In this document: positions 16,305 to 24,535 of the stretch, in pieces | How the letters are laid out: each line of letters opens with the position of its first letter | Numbering within the stretch: position 1 is the first letter of the stretch | DNA from: Flavobacterium fontis | GTDB taxonomy: Bacteria; Bacteroidota; Bacteroidia; Flavobacteriales; Flavobacteriaceae | Assembly: GCF_900129405.1 (NCBI RefSeq) | Contig: NZ_FQVQ01000010.1 | Coordinates: 1-64,000, forward strand | Direction: 5' to 3' | DNA: 64,000 nt | The notes under the pieces: model-generated | The model's input: the letters and a program-made list of their open reading frames with translations, nothing else | Database searches by the model: none | What the model was told of the DNA's origin: nothing | Translations under genes and position numbers: made by a program

Positions 16305-17717
16305 ATGGGAAAACGTAAACAAGACCGCGTCATTTTTGAAAATATAGCCGTATTGGATGCAGGTGCCAAAGGAGTTTCGGTTGCCAAAGCACCGGATGGA
16401 AAAGTAATTTTTATTCCCAATGTGGTGCCCGGGGATATTGTGGATGTGCAAACTTTTCGCAAACGCAAAGCCTATTACGAGGGAAAAGCAATTCGCTTTC
16501 ATCAGTATTCAGAACATCGCATCGAACCGGTTTGTGCCCATTTTGGGGTTTGTGGGGGATGCAAATGGCAAAACATGAACTACAACCAACAATTGGTTTA
16601 CAAACACAATGAAGTATTCAACCATTTGAAACGCATTGGAAAGATTGAATTGCCTGATTTTGAACCCATTTTAGGTTCGAAAGAACAGTTCTTTTACCGC
16701 AATAAAATGGAATTTGGGTTCTCTAATGCCCGTTGGCTTACCGATGCAGAAATCCAATCGGACACGACCTTTGACAATCAAAATGCATTAGGATTCCACA
16801 TTCCTAAAATGTGGGACAAAATTTTAGACATTGAAAAATGCTGGTTACAAGCCGATCCGTCGAATGCAATTCGCAACGGGCTCAAAGCCTTTGCCAATGC
16901 GAACGGACTTTCTTTTTTTGACGCTCGAAATCATAGTGGCCTGTTGCGCACGTTGATGATCCGCACCGCTTCGACAGGCGAAATTATGGTGGTGGTTCAA
17001 TTTTTTGACGATATTCCCCAGGAACGTGAACAGATAATGGATTATCTCGCCAATACTTTCCCCGAAATTACGTCATTACAATATGTCATCAACCAAAAAG
17101 CCAATGACACATTGTATGACCAAAACATCATCCTATACAAAGGCCGCGACTATATTTTGGAAGAAATGGAAGGCTTGAATTTTAGCATCAACGCCAAGTC
17201 GTTTTACCAAACCAATTCTGCCCAAGCCTATGAATTATACAAGGTAACGCGTGAATTTGCGGGATTAACGGGACAAGAATTGGTCTATGATTTGTATACT
17301 GGAACAGGAACTATTGCCCAATTTGTGTCTAAACAAGCCAAGAAAGTCATTGGTGTTGAGGCCGTACCCGAAGCGATAGCCGATGCCAAGGAAAATGCCA
17401 AACGCAATAGCATTACCAACTGCGATTTTTTTGTTGGCGACATGAAAAATATCTTTAATGCCGATTTTATAGCGCAACACGGCACGCCTGATGTAATTAT
17501 CACCGACCCACCGCGCGATGGCATGCATAAAGATGTCGTAGAACAAATTTTGCGTATCGCCCCAAAACGCGTCGTTTACGTGAGTTGCAACTCGGCCACC
17601 CAAGCCCGCGATTTAGCCTTAATGGACGAAAAATATAAAGTCACCCGTGTGCGCCCCGTGGATATGTTTCCACAAACGCATCATGTGGAAAATGTTGTAC
17701 TTTTGGAATTACGATAA
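16305..17717 (+). CDS. rlmD: 23S rRNA (uracil-C5)-methyltransferase RlmD/RlmCD type
   Basis: A SAM-dependent uracil-C5 methyltransferase of the TrmA/RumA family, 470 residues. A TRAM domain (about 1-60) is followed by the iron-sulfur cysteines C77, C83 and C86 (CAHFGVCGGCKW), the SAM-binding YDLYTGTGTIAQF (near 325), DPPRDGMH (near 400) and the nucleophilic cysteine in YVSCNSATQARD (near 425). All catalytic parts are present. The exact uridine (m5U1939 or m5U747 of 23S rRNA, or a tRNA site) cannot be read from sequence. The lipoprotein gene starts 5 nt past the stop. Confidence 0.9.
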   Translation: MGKRKQDRVIFENIAVLDAGAKGVSVAKAPDGKVIFIPNVVPGDIVDVQTFRKRKAYYEGKAIRFHQYSEHRIEPVCAHFGVCGGCKWQNMNYNQQLVYKHNEVFNHLKRIGKIELPDFEPILGSKEQFFYRNKMEFGFSNARWLTDAEIQSDTTFDNQNALGFHIPKMWDKILDIEKCWLQADPSNAIRNGLKAFANANGLSFFDARNHSGLLRTLMIRTASTGEIMVVVQFFDDIPQEREQIMDYLANTFPEITSLQYVINQKANDTLYDQNIILYKGRDYILEEMEGLNFSINAKSFYQTNSAQAYELYKVTREFAGLTGQELVYDLYTGTGTIAQFVSKQAKKVIGVEAVPEAIADAKENAKRNSITNCDFFVGDMKNIFNADFIAQHGTPDVIITDPPRDGMHKDVVEQILRIAPKRVVYVSCNSATQARDLALMDEKYKVTRVRPVDMFPQTHHVENVVLLELR

Positions 17718-17722
17718 ATGTT

Positions 17723-18232
17723 ATGATGCGCTACACTGTATTTTTGTTTTTACCGCTACTAATGGTCTTCTCCGGTTGTGAGAAAGACGATATTTGTAGT
17801 GACACGACATCTACTACCCCCCGATTGGTGATTGAATTTTATGATGTGACGAACTTGACACAAACTAAAAATGTTTCAAATCTTGTGCTTAAAACCAATG
17901 GAGTTTCCGAAACCATTCTCTTTAATGCGGTAAGCAAAATCTATGTCCCCTTTGACACAACAACGGATACTGTGCAATTTCAATTGATACAGAATGGTGG
18001 TGATACCGATACAACCAATGACAACATAGATAATATCACCATGAACTACACCCGCACAACGCAGTATGTTTCGCGCGCTTGTGGTTATAAACTAAATTTT
18101 GTTTTAAATCCAACCAACGGTTTTAGTTTTAGCGACGCTACACCTAATGACGGCTTGTGGATACAAACCATGGGGATATCTGAAACTACGATCACTAACG
18201 AAAATGAAGTCCATGTCAAACTCTATTACTAG
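17723..18232 (+). CDS. DUF6452 family lipoprotein
   Basis: 169 residues with a lipoprotein signal: MMRYTVFLFLPLLMVFSGCE, lipid attachment at Cys19. The mature part has CSDTTSTTPRLVIEFYD near the start and SRACGYKLNFVL later, a pattern of conserved cysteines in DUF6452 of Flavobacteriia. It is probably anchored in the outer membrane. The function is unknown. It overlaps the next gene (DUF6048) by 29 nt; the two are usually adjacent, which suggests they act together. Confidence 0.82.
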   Translation: MMRYTVFLFLPLLMVFSGCEKDDICSDTTSTTPRLVIEFYDVTNLTQTKNVSNLVLKTNGVSETILFNAVSKIYVPFDTTTDTVQFQLIQNGGDTDTTNDNIDNITMNYTRTTQYVSRACGYKLNFVLNPTNGFSFSDATPNDGLWIQTMGISETTITNENEVHVKLYY

Positions 18233-19037
18233 AATACTCATGAGCCTCTTCGCGGTGAGTTTGGCCTGGGGACAAACTGCAACCCCTGTAGCCAAAGATA
18301 GTATTCCCGTCACAAAAGACACTGTTGTCCCCAAAAAGGACAAATACGGGTTGCGAGTTGGTGTGGACTTATTCAAACTGTCGCGTTCGTTTTATGACTC
18401 CAATTATCGGGGGTTGGAACTCACAGGGGATTTTCGTTTAACACGGAAGCATTACCTCGCAGTAGAACTCGGGAATGAAAAGAAAACCGTTCAAGAAGAT
18501 CATTTTAATTTTACCACCAACGGAAGTTTTATTCGCGTAGGTTTTGATTATAACAGTTACGAAAACTGGACGGGCATGAATAACCAAGTATATACGGGTT
18601 TACGCTACGGATTTAGCACTTTTAGTCAAAGGCTTAATTCCTACTCGATTTATTCCCCCTACAACATATTTCCCATACCGCTGATTACGCCCAATACCGA
18701 ATTTTCAGGACTCACTGCCCATTGGGCTGAAGTTGTTGCAGGGGTAAAAGCCGAAATCTTCACCAATTTTTTCATGGGATTTAGTTTTCGACTTAATTAT
18801 TTGATTTCAGAAAAAAAGCCCGAAACCTTTGCCAATTTGTATATTCCTGGATTTAATCGAACCTACGAAGGCCGTTTTGGTGTGGGTTTCAATTATACCA
18901 TTTCTTACTTAGTGCCGTTGTTCAAAGTTACGGTAAAAGACGCCGCAACGCTAGAAAAAGAGCGCAAAGCGAAAGAAGCGGCAAAAGCCAAAAAAATGGA
19001 AGCTAAATTAGCGCGCGAGGCCAAAAAGAAACGGTAA
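18204..19037 (+). CDS. DUF6048 family outer-membrane protein
   Basis: 277 residues from the ATG at 18204: signal peptide (ITRILMSLFAVSLAWGQ), then a region of alternating strands with KDKYGLRVGVDLFKL, RGLELTGDFRL, YTGLRYGFSTF and FGVGFNYTISYLVPLF, the look of an outer-membrane beta-barrel. The tail (about 245-277) is an extended Lys/Ala/Glu-rich helix (KERKAKEAAKAKKMEAKL), likely periplasmic. The frame is open back to 18147 but only 18204 puts the signal peptide at the N-terminus. It overlaps the DUF6452 lipoprotein gene, suggesting coupled translation. Confidence 0.82.
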   Translation: MKSMSNSITRILMSLFAVSLAWGQTATPVAKDSIPVTKDTVVPKKDKYGLRVGVDLFKLSRSFYDSNYRGLELTGDFRLTRKHYLAVELGNEKKTVQEDHFNFTTNGSFIRVGFDYNSYENWTGMNNQVYTGLRYGFSTFSQRLNSYSIYSPYNIFPIPLITPNTEFSGLTAHWAEVVAGVKAEIFTNFFMGFSFRLNYLISEKKPETFANLYIPGFNRTYEGRFGVGFNYTISYLVPLFKVTVKDAATLEKERKAKEAAKAKKMEAKLAREAKKKR

Positions 19038-19038
19038 A

Positions 19039-19275
19039 TCACCCCACTTTCTTCACCCCTTTTAAAAACAACCAACTCATAAAGATTTGTTCGCCATGTG
19101 CAGTTTTTACGGCTTGAAACTTGGGCGACAACAGTAAGGTAATGACAAAGGCGGCAACCGAAATCCAAATGCCTTGGTACCAAAAATAGGTCGACACCAA
19201 ATACCGTGCACCGATGAACAATAGTGCAAATACAACAAAATTATAGAGTAAAGCTTTTGTTTTTTTTGACATCAT
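19039..19275 (-). CDS. Small two-helix membrane protein (78 aa)
   Basis: 78 residues: a basic start (MMSKKTKALLYNF), helix one (about 12-30), helix two (about 34-52) and a soluble tail of about 25 residues. I do not recognise a family. Its ATG directly follows the TAA of the upstream RNA methyltransferase gene, so it is almost surely translated from that transcript. It ends 1 nt from the convergent DUF6048 gene. Confidence 0.7.
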   Translation of the reverse strand: MMSKKTKALLYNFVVFALLFIGARYLVSTYFWYQGIWISVAAFVITLLLSPKFQAVKTAHGEQIFMSWLFLKGVKKVG

Positions 19276-20433
19276 TTATTGATTTTGAAATTTAGCTTTG
19301 CGACTGCCTGCATACAATTCATATTTGACCAAACGCGATTCCAAACTTCCGTTGAATAATTTTATTTTCTTTGAGGGTTTGAGTCCCACGAACTTTAGGG
19401 CTTCTAAATTGGCTGTTATAAACCACGCTTCAGTTCCCGGATAACTTTGTTTTAAGGTGTCGCCCAATTCCCGATAAAAACGCTCTAAATCGATTTCCAA
19501 ACGCTCTCCATAAGGGGGATTGAAAACGAGTTGCAGCGGTCCTTGCGTTTCTTTTTCAGAATCAAAAAAATTGGCTTGTGTGACCGAAATATAGTCCTCC
19601 AAATTGGCATTCTGAATATTCTCTCGGGCTTTGGCAACCGCACTTGGTGCTTTATCTAAGCCTTTTAAGGTATATGGAAAATCACGCGTTTTTTTCATCA
19701 AACTGTCGATGATCGTATCAAACAAGTCGCTATCCCAATCGGCCCATTTTTCAAAAGCAAATTCTTTTCGATTGATATTAGCAGGAATATTACAAGCAAT
19801 CATCGCTGCTTCAATCAATAGGGTACCCGATCCGCACATGGGGTCCATAAAGTCCGATTGCCCTTTCCAACCCGACAATAACAACATTCCGGCCGCTAAA
19901 ACTTCGTTAATTGGAGCAATATTAGTTATTTTTCGATACCCGCGATGGTGCAACGAAGCCCCTGAAGTATCTAAAGCCACCGAAACTTGTTCGCGATCAA
20001 TATGTACATTAATGCGTAAATCGGGATGGTCTTTATCGATACTGGGACGAATTCCATAGTTTTGGCGAAATTGATCCACGATGGCATCTTTGGTTTTTAA
20101 GGCAACAAACTGGGAGTGCTTAAAATTTTCAGAATGCAAGGTAACATCGACCACAAACGTTTGATGTGGATTCAAATACTGGCTCCAATCGATGGTTTGA
20201 ATTCCTTGGTATAAGGCATTGTCATTGAAGGCACGAAATTGATGGATGGGCTTTAAAACCTTTAACGCGGTTCGCAAAGCTAAGTTGGCTTTGTACATAA
20301 ACCCTTTATCACCGACAAATCGAACGGCTCGGGTTCCCATGTGCACGTCTTGGGCACCGAGGTCGCGCAATTCTTTGGCTAAAATTTCTTCAAACCCAAA
20401 GAGGGTTTTGGCAATCATTTGAAAATTTTCCAT
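19276..20433 (-). CDS. THUMP-domain RNA (guanine-N2)-methyltransferase, RlmL/YpsC type
   Basis: 385 residues. A THUMP domain (about 45-150, SQFVALKTKDAIVDQFR) precedes a class I methyltransferase with DPMCGSGTLLIEAAMI (about 180-195) and the catalytic NPPYGERL (near 300), the motif of N2-guanine methyltransferases. E. coli RlmL is a longer fusion with RlmK; this is the single-domain form, as in Bacillus YpsC/RlmL. The target is probably 23S rRNA G2445. The ATG at 20433 (MENFQMIAKTLFGFEEIL) is preferred over the open frame to 20496 because it matches the family start. Confidence 0.87.
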   Translation of the reverse strand: MENFQMIAKTLFGFEEILAKELRDLGAQDVHMGTRAVRFVGDKGFMYKANLALRTALKVLKPIHQFRAFNDNALYQGIQTIDWSQYLNPHQTFVVDVTLHSENFKHSQFVALKTKDAIVDQFRQNYGIRPSIDKDHPDLRINVHIDREQVSVALDTSGASLHHRGYRKITNIAPINEVLAAGMLLLSGWKGQSDFMDPMCGSGTLLIEAAMIACNIPANINRKEFAFEKWADWDSDLFDTIIDSLMKKTRDFPYTLKGLDKAPSAVAKARENIQNANLEDYISVTQANFFDSEKETQGPLQLVFNPPYGERLEIDLERFYRELGDTLKQSYPGTEAWFITANLEALKFVGLKPSKKIKLFNGSLESRLVKYELYAGSRKAKFQNQ

Positions 20434-20534
20434 ACACAAGGAATAACAGTTCAGCCGGTGAAAAATGAAGGGAACCCCTTCGAAACCTCCCACCAAAAAT
20501 CCAATTTATTGGATAGTAATGCGCAAAAATACAC

Positions 20535-20542
20535 TAAATTTG
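20535..20542 (+). promoter_or_regulatory. Promoter of the methyltransferase gene at 20571
   Basis: TAAATTTG matches TAnnTTTG. A TTG at 20509-20511 lies 23 nt upstream, close to the -33 spacing. The box ends 28 nt before the ATG. Confidence 0.55.
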
Positions 20543-20570
20543 CACGTTGAAATTGATTTGAAACGAATAA

Positions 20571-21326
20571 ATGTCTGAATTGAACTCCTCAACCACGGCC
20601 CTTTCCCCCGAACAATGGTACGCCTCTTGGTTTGATACCCCGTATTACCATATTTTGTACAAAGAACGAAATTATCGGGAAGCGCAACTCTTCATGGACA
20701 ATTTGACGCAGTACCTCAACTTGCCTGAAAAAGCCAAAGTTTTGGACCTAGCGTGTGGTCGCGGGAGACATTCTATTTATTTAAGTCAGTTGGGGTATGA
20801 TGTCACTGGCGTTGATTTATCACCCAATAGCATTCAAGAGGCGTCCAAAAATGTGAATAAAAATTTGCGTTTTGAAGTGCACGACATGCGCCAACCCTTT
20901 CCTGCCCAATTTGACGCTGTTTTCAATTTATTCACCAGTTTTGGCTATTTTGACGAGGATGAGGATAATTTTAAAACCTTGCAAGCCATTCATGATAGTT
21001 TAAGCGAATACGGCTTTGGAGTGATTGATTTTATGAATGTGGATTATGTGTTACACGATTTGGTGCCTGAAGAAACCAAAACAGTGGACGGTATCACCTT
21101 TCATATCAAACGCTACACCGATGCGAAATACATTATCAAAGAAATTCGTTTCGTTGATCAAGGACAGGATTTTTGTTACTACGAAAAAGTTCGCATGCTG
21201 TCGTTGGAAGACTTTCAAGCGATGATGGAACGGGCTGGTATTTACCTTTTGGATATTTTTGGCGACTATAAATTGAAGAAGTATTATAAAAAAACAAGTG
21301 AACGGCTTATTATGGTGTTCAAATAG
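20571..21326 (+). CDS. Class I SAM-dependent methyltransferase
   Basis: 251 residues with a Methyltransf_25/11-type core. Motif I reads VLDLACGRGRHSIYLS (about 59-74), followed by VTGVDLSPNSIQEA and DAVFNLFTSFGYF. The C-terminal half (FHIKRYTDAKYIIKEI) is of the type found in small-molecule methyltransferases. The substrate is unknown. It is divergent from the RNA methyltransferase gene and has its own promoter; no operon partner helps. Confidence 0.85.
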   Translation: MSELNSSTTALSPEQWYASWFDTPYYHILYKERNYREAQLFMDNLTQYLNLPEKAKVLDLACGRGRHSIYLSQLGYDVTGVDLSPNSIQEASKNVNKNLRFEVHDMRQPFPAQFDAVFNLFTSFGYFDEDEDNFKTLQAIHDSLSEYGFGVIDFMNVDYVLHDLVPEETKTVDGITFHIKRYTDAKYIIKEIRFVDQGQDFCYYEKVRMLSLEDFQAMMERAGIYLLDIFGDYKLKKYYKKTSERLIMVFK

Positions 21327-21334
21327 CGAAATAA

Positions 21335-21633
21335 GAGAAAAGAAGCAAGAAAAAAGATTGCGTATGTAACTATCATCCCATTCCACCGCAATTACACTTT
21401 TTAAACTTTTACACTCTTACACTAACCTGAAACCTGACACGAGGCTTTAGCCAACTGATGTAGCAAAGCGAAATAAGTGAAAAGATGCAAGAGAAAAGAA
21501 GCAAGAAAAAAGATTGCGTATGTAACTATCAACCCATTCCACCGCAATTACACTTTTTAAACGTTTTACACTCTTACACTAACCTGAAACCTGACACAAG
21601 GCTTTAGCCAACTGATGTAGCGAAGCGAAATAA
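21335..21633. repeat. Tandem duplication of a 142-bp intergenic segment
   Basis: Copies at about 21335-21476 and 21490-21633 agree over nearly their whole length, with a handful of single-base differences and one 1-nt indel. Each contains AGATTGCGTATGTAACTATC, TACACTCTTACACTAACC and GGCTTTAGCCAACTGATG. No gene fits. A 7-bp array follows at once. With the array, it fills the 370 nt between the methyltransferase and ZIP genes. Confidence 0.85.
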
Positions 21634-21688
21634 ACCTGAAACTTGAAACTTGAAACCTGAAACTTGAAACCTGAAACTTGAAACTTGA
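21634..21688. repeat. Heptanucleotide array (TGAAACY)
   Basis: Seven consecutive copies of TGAAACT or TGAAACC. It ends 8 nt before the ZIP transporter ATG, so it may form the 5' leader of that gene. No TAnnTTTG box is visible close to the start. Confidence 0.85.
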
Positions 21689-21696
21689 TTCCCCCC

Positions 21697-22368
21697 ATGA
21701 ACTATATTCTTCCCTTACTTTCTGTGCTCCTTGGTTTTGGTGTGGCACTTTGGTGGCAACCGCAAGGGAAAAAGAATTTAAAACTGCTGCTAGCGTTCAG
21801 TGGATCGTTTTTACTCTCGCTAACCGTTATTAATTTATTGCCTGAAGTCTACGCCGATGGTGCACAATTCCATACGGGAGTTTTCATCATGGTAGGAATT
21901 GTTTTTCAAATTATACTCGAATTTTTTTCCAAAGGAGCCGAGCACGGTCATGTGCATGGACACGAGAAAATTCAAATCATGCCATGGTCTTTATTCATCA
22001 GTTTGTGTTTACACGCATTATTGGAGGGATTCCCCGTAGGACACCACCAACATTTGGCTTTTGGAATCGCAATACATCATTTCCCGATTGCGATGATCTT
22101 GACATTATTTTTCCTCAAAGCTGGTATGTCCAAAAAACTTCTTTGGGTATTTATGATTGGTTTTGCCCTAATGACGCCTTTGGGAACCGTTTTAGCGGAT
22201 TCTGCACCCATGCTAAAAACGTATTACCAAGAAATTACCGCAGTGGTTATTGGCATTCTCTTTCATATTTCTTCAACCATTATTTTTGAAAGTAGTGAGG
22301 GCCATAAATTCAATGTAGCCAAAATCACGGTTATCATTTTTGGAGTAATCATGGCCTCGCTGTTGTAA
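21697..22368 (+). CDS. ZIP family divalent metal transporter
   Basis: 223 residues with about eight membrane helices. The long loop after helix three has a histidine-rich patch (EHGHVHGHEK, near 88-97). The conserved metal-transport helices read HALLEGFPVG and AIHHFPIAMIL, with the His and Glu of the ZIP binuclear site. ZIP proteins bring zinc, iron or manganese into the cytoplasm; the ion cannot be told. The open frame starts four codons earlier at a TTG, but the ATG at 21697 is better. Confidence 0.88.
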   Translation: MNYILPLLSVLLGFGVALWWQPQGKKNLKLLLAFSGSFLLSLTVINLLPEVYADGAQFHTGVFIMVGIVFQIILEFFSKGAEHGHVHGHEKIQIMPWSLFISLCLHALLEGFPVGHHQHLAFGIAIHHFPIAMILTLFFLKAGMSKKLLWVFMIGFALMTPLGTVLADSAPMLKTYYQEITAVVIGILFHISSTIIFESSEGHKFNVAKITVIIFGVIMASLL

Positions 22369-22451
22369 TTTTTGATAAAACTTTAGCGAAAGGTCATCGT
22401 GCGTTTTGGCCGAGAATGTGTACCTTTATTCCATCGAAAAACACAAAAATC

Positions 22452-22832
22452 ATGGGATTATTTTCAGCCTTAATGGGCAACGCTGGACAAGTGAGTCTGG
22501 AAAGCTTGCAAAACGAATATGGAAAATTATTGATCGAAGGCGAAACGATTGAAATCGGATTCAAACTGATTCGCGACACGTTTTTATTTACCAACAAACG
22601 CATTCTTCTGGTAGAAAAACAAGGGATTACAGGGAGTAAAGTCGAATACAAATCGATTCCCTACAAAAGCATCACCCGTTTTAGTGTAGAAAGTGCCGGC
22701 ACGTTGGACTTGGATGCTGAATTGAAAATATGGGTTTCTAGCGAAGCCAATGCGAGTATCGTTAAACAATTCAACAAATCAGTGAATGTATACGATGTGC
22801 AAAAAATCATTACCTATTACACCTGTAAATAG
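22452..22832 (+). CDS. Bacterial PH-domain protein (PF08000-like)
   Basis: 126 residues forming a single PH-like domain: LIEGETIEIGFKLIRDTFLFTNKRILLV, then EYKSIPYKSITRFSVESAG and DAELKIWVSS, the order seen in bPH_1 proteins such as YvbH. The C-terminal helix is IVKQFNKSVNVYDVQKIITYY. These are cytoplasmic proteins of unknown role. The start at 22452 (MGLFSALMGN) matches relatives; the open frame extends 12 codons upstream. murQ starts 2 nt after the stop, so the two genes are probably co-transcribed. Confidence 0.85.
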   Translation: MGLFSALMGNAGQVSLESLQNEYGKLLIEGETIEIGFKLIRDTFLFTNKRILLVEKQGITGSKVEYKSIPYKSITRFSVESAGTLDLDAELKIWVSSEANASIVKQFNKSVNVYDVQKIITYYTCK

Positions 22833-22834
22833 TT

Positions 22835-23647
22835 ATGACTTTTACAAAAACTACTGAACAGTCCTCAAAATATGAGCATTTGGAACAGATGTCGGTTCAC
22901 GAATTACTCACCCACATCAACCACGAAGACCAAACAGTTCCCTTGGCCGTTGAAAAAGCCTTGCCACAAATCGAGGCGCTCGTTAATGCTACAGTCAACG
23001 CCCTAAAAGAAGGCGGACGATTGTTTTATATTGGCGCGGGAACATCAGGTCGTTTGGGTATTGTGGATGCGTCTGAATGCCCGCCTACTTTTGGCGTACC
23101 GCACGAATTGGTCAACGGAATCATTGCCGGAGGCGACCAAGCCATTCGGCGCGCGGTTGAAAACGCCGAGGACAGCACCACACAAGCCTGGCTCGATTTG
23201 AAAGCGGCGGGAATAACTGCTGGCGATGTTGTAGTGGGTATTGCTGCTTCGGGTACTACACCTTATGTTATTTCGGGCTTGGAAGCCTGTCACAAAAATA
23301 GTATTGTCACGGGCAGTATCACCTGCAATGCTGGAAGTCCGCTGGCTTTGGTAGCGCAATTCCCGGTAGAAGTGGTGGTTGGACCCGAATTTGTCACCGG
23401 AAGCAGTCGCATGAAAGCGGGTACGGCTCAAAAGTTGGTGCTCAACATGCTCTCCACTGCTACCATGATTCAGTTGGGACGGGTCAAAGGCAACAAAATG
23501 GTCGATATGCAATTGAGCAACGCCAAACTCGTTGACCGCGGCACCCGCATGATTATGGACGAAATTGGCGTCGATTATGAAACCGCCAACCACTTGCTGT
23601 TAACCCACGGCAGCGTTAGAAAGGCTGTTGAAAATTTTAAATTATAA
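22835..23647 (+). CDS. murQ: N-acetylmuramic acid 6-phosphate etherase
   Basis: MurQ cleaves the lactyl ether of MurNAc-6-phosphate to give GlcNAc-6-phosphate during peptidoglycan recycling. The 270-residue protein has the SIS-domain signature YIGAGTSGRLGIVDASECPP (about 65-84), GIAASGTTPYV (near 135) and GSSRMKAGTAQKLVLNML (near 190). Length is a little under the E. coli enzyme (298) but no motif is lost. It probably shares a transcript with the PH-domain gene. No murein permease or kinase gene is adjacent. Confidence 0.95.
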   Translation: MTFTKTTEQSSKYEHLEQMSVHELLTHINHEDQTVPLAVEKALPQIEALVNATVNALKEGGRLFYIGAGTSGRLGIVDASECPPTFGVPHELVNGIIAGGDQAIRRAVENAEDSTTQAWLDLKAAGITAGDVVVGIAASGTTPYVISGLEACHKNSIVTGSITCNAGSPLALVAQFPVEVVVGPEFVTGSSRMKAGTAQKLVLNMLSTATMIQLGRVKGNKMVDMQLSNAKLVDRGTRMIMDEIGVDYETANHLLLTHGSVRKAVENFKL

Positions 23648-23675
23648 ATTTTAAATTATAAATTTTAAATTATAC
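23641..23675. repeat. Short AT-rich tandem repeat after murQ
   Basis: AAATTATAAATTTT-type units repeat about three times directly after the murQ stop. The unit can form weak hairpins; it has no GC core, so I do not call it a terminator. Confidence 0.5.
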
Positions 23676-23765
23676 AAAGTGAAGGGTAAATGCTTTACTA
23701 ATCAGCCCCATAGTTTCGTAGCTAATCCAATAACTAGTAACTAACCAGCCTGCTGGCACAAGCAG

Positions 23766-23817
23766 GTCACTAGTCTAATCACTAATCACTAGTCACTAGT
23801 CACTAGTCACTAGTCAC
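23766..23817. repeat. Second heptanucleotide array (TCACTAR)
   Basis: About seven units of TCACTAG or TCACTAA, the same unit as the array at 10286-10384. It lies 14 nt before the DUF6095 gene and downstream of murQ. An imperfect hairpin (CCTGCT / AGCAGG) precedes it. Confidence 0.8.
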
Positions 23818-23830
23818 AAATTACTAAACA

Positions 23831-24058
23831 ATGAGTACCAACAAAACCCTCTTAGCCAAAGGCATTAAATTTCTCTTCGGGGCATTGCCACTCATGTTCA
23901 TCGGTCCGAGTGTGATGTACAATGCCTTTATGAACAAACACACGAATTGGCATTATTTGGTATTGGCCATCGGATGTGGAATATGCATCACTTCGGTGGT
24001 GCTGGCCTTTAAAGGATTACAAACGATGATGAAAGCGCTTTTCGATGGCAATCCCTAA
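23831..24058 (+). CDS. DUF6095 family membrane protein
   Basis: 75 residues with two hydrophobic helices (about 13-33 and 41-63). The pattern LAKGIKFLFGALPLMFIGPS, then NWHYLVLAIGCGICI, matches DUF6095 of Flavobacteriia. Function unknown. The start ATG follows the 7-bp array closely. Confidence 0.8.
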   Translation: MSTNKTLLAKGIKFLFGALPLMFIGPSVMYNAFMNKHTNWHYLVLAIGCGICITSVVLAFKGLQTMMKALFDGNP

Positions 24059-24118
24059 CCCCTAGCCCAGATCAGCCTGCCAGTAGACAGGCTCTAAAAA
24101 ATTATATGAAAAAATAAT

Positions 24119-24496
24119 ATGAAAAAAATAACGAGTCTCTTTTTAGTTCTTCTCACCGTTTCGGCCTGTCAAAAAATGCCGGAATGCAATTGTACTGATT
24201 TTAAAACCGGTACCTTCGAATTTGTACAAACCATCAACGGGAAGCAAGACACTACCCGCTTTGTGCGCACTGCCGATGAGCAAATTGAAACCTATCAAGG
24301 GCGAACGGATACCGCCAACGTGCGCTGGGTCAACGATTGCGAACTTATTATTCAGAAAAAAAATCCGCGCAACCGCGAAGAGAAAAAAGCCATCAGTATG
24401 AAAATTGTCGAAACCAAAGACAATCAGTACATTATGGAATATTCTTTCGTGGGGGATGTCAATAAACAACTCGGAACCGTAACAAAAAACGATTGA
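24119..24496 (+). CDS. Small lipoprotein of unknown function
   Basis: 125 residues with a lipoprotein signal (MKKITSLFLVLLTVSACQ, lipid on Cys17). The mature part is hydrophilic with DFKTGTFEFVQTINGK, then DTANVRWVNDCELIIQK, and ends in VGDVNKQLGTVTKND. Relatives in Flavobacteriia are, as I recall, sometimes labelled DNA topoisomerase IV, surely because they lie near parC; nothing in the sequence supports that. TerC follows 39 nt on. Confidence 0.75.
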   Translation: MKKITSLFLVLLTVSACQKMPECNCTDFKTGTFEFVQTINGKQDTTRFVRTADEQIETYQGRTDTANVRWVNDCELIIQKKNPRNREEKKAISMKIVETKDNQYIMEYSFVGDVNKQLGTVTKND

Positions 24497-24535
24497 TTTG
24501 CGTACAACTGACTGAAAACCTAAACCTAACCTTAC

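Noticed and set aside
24119..24496. Small protein sometimes labelled DNA topoisomerase IV
   Set aside because: It is a lipoprotein with no topoisomerase motif; the label, as I recall it, seems to come from nearness to parC.
24497..24535. Metal-sensing riboswitch before terC
   Set aside because: The gap is only 39 nt and shows no hairpin; the yybP-ykoY type needs more room.
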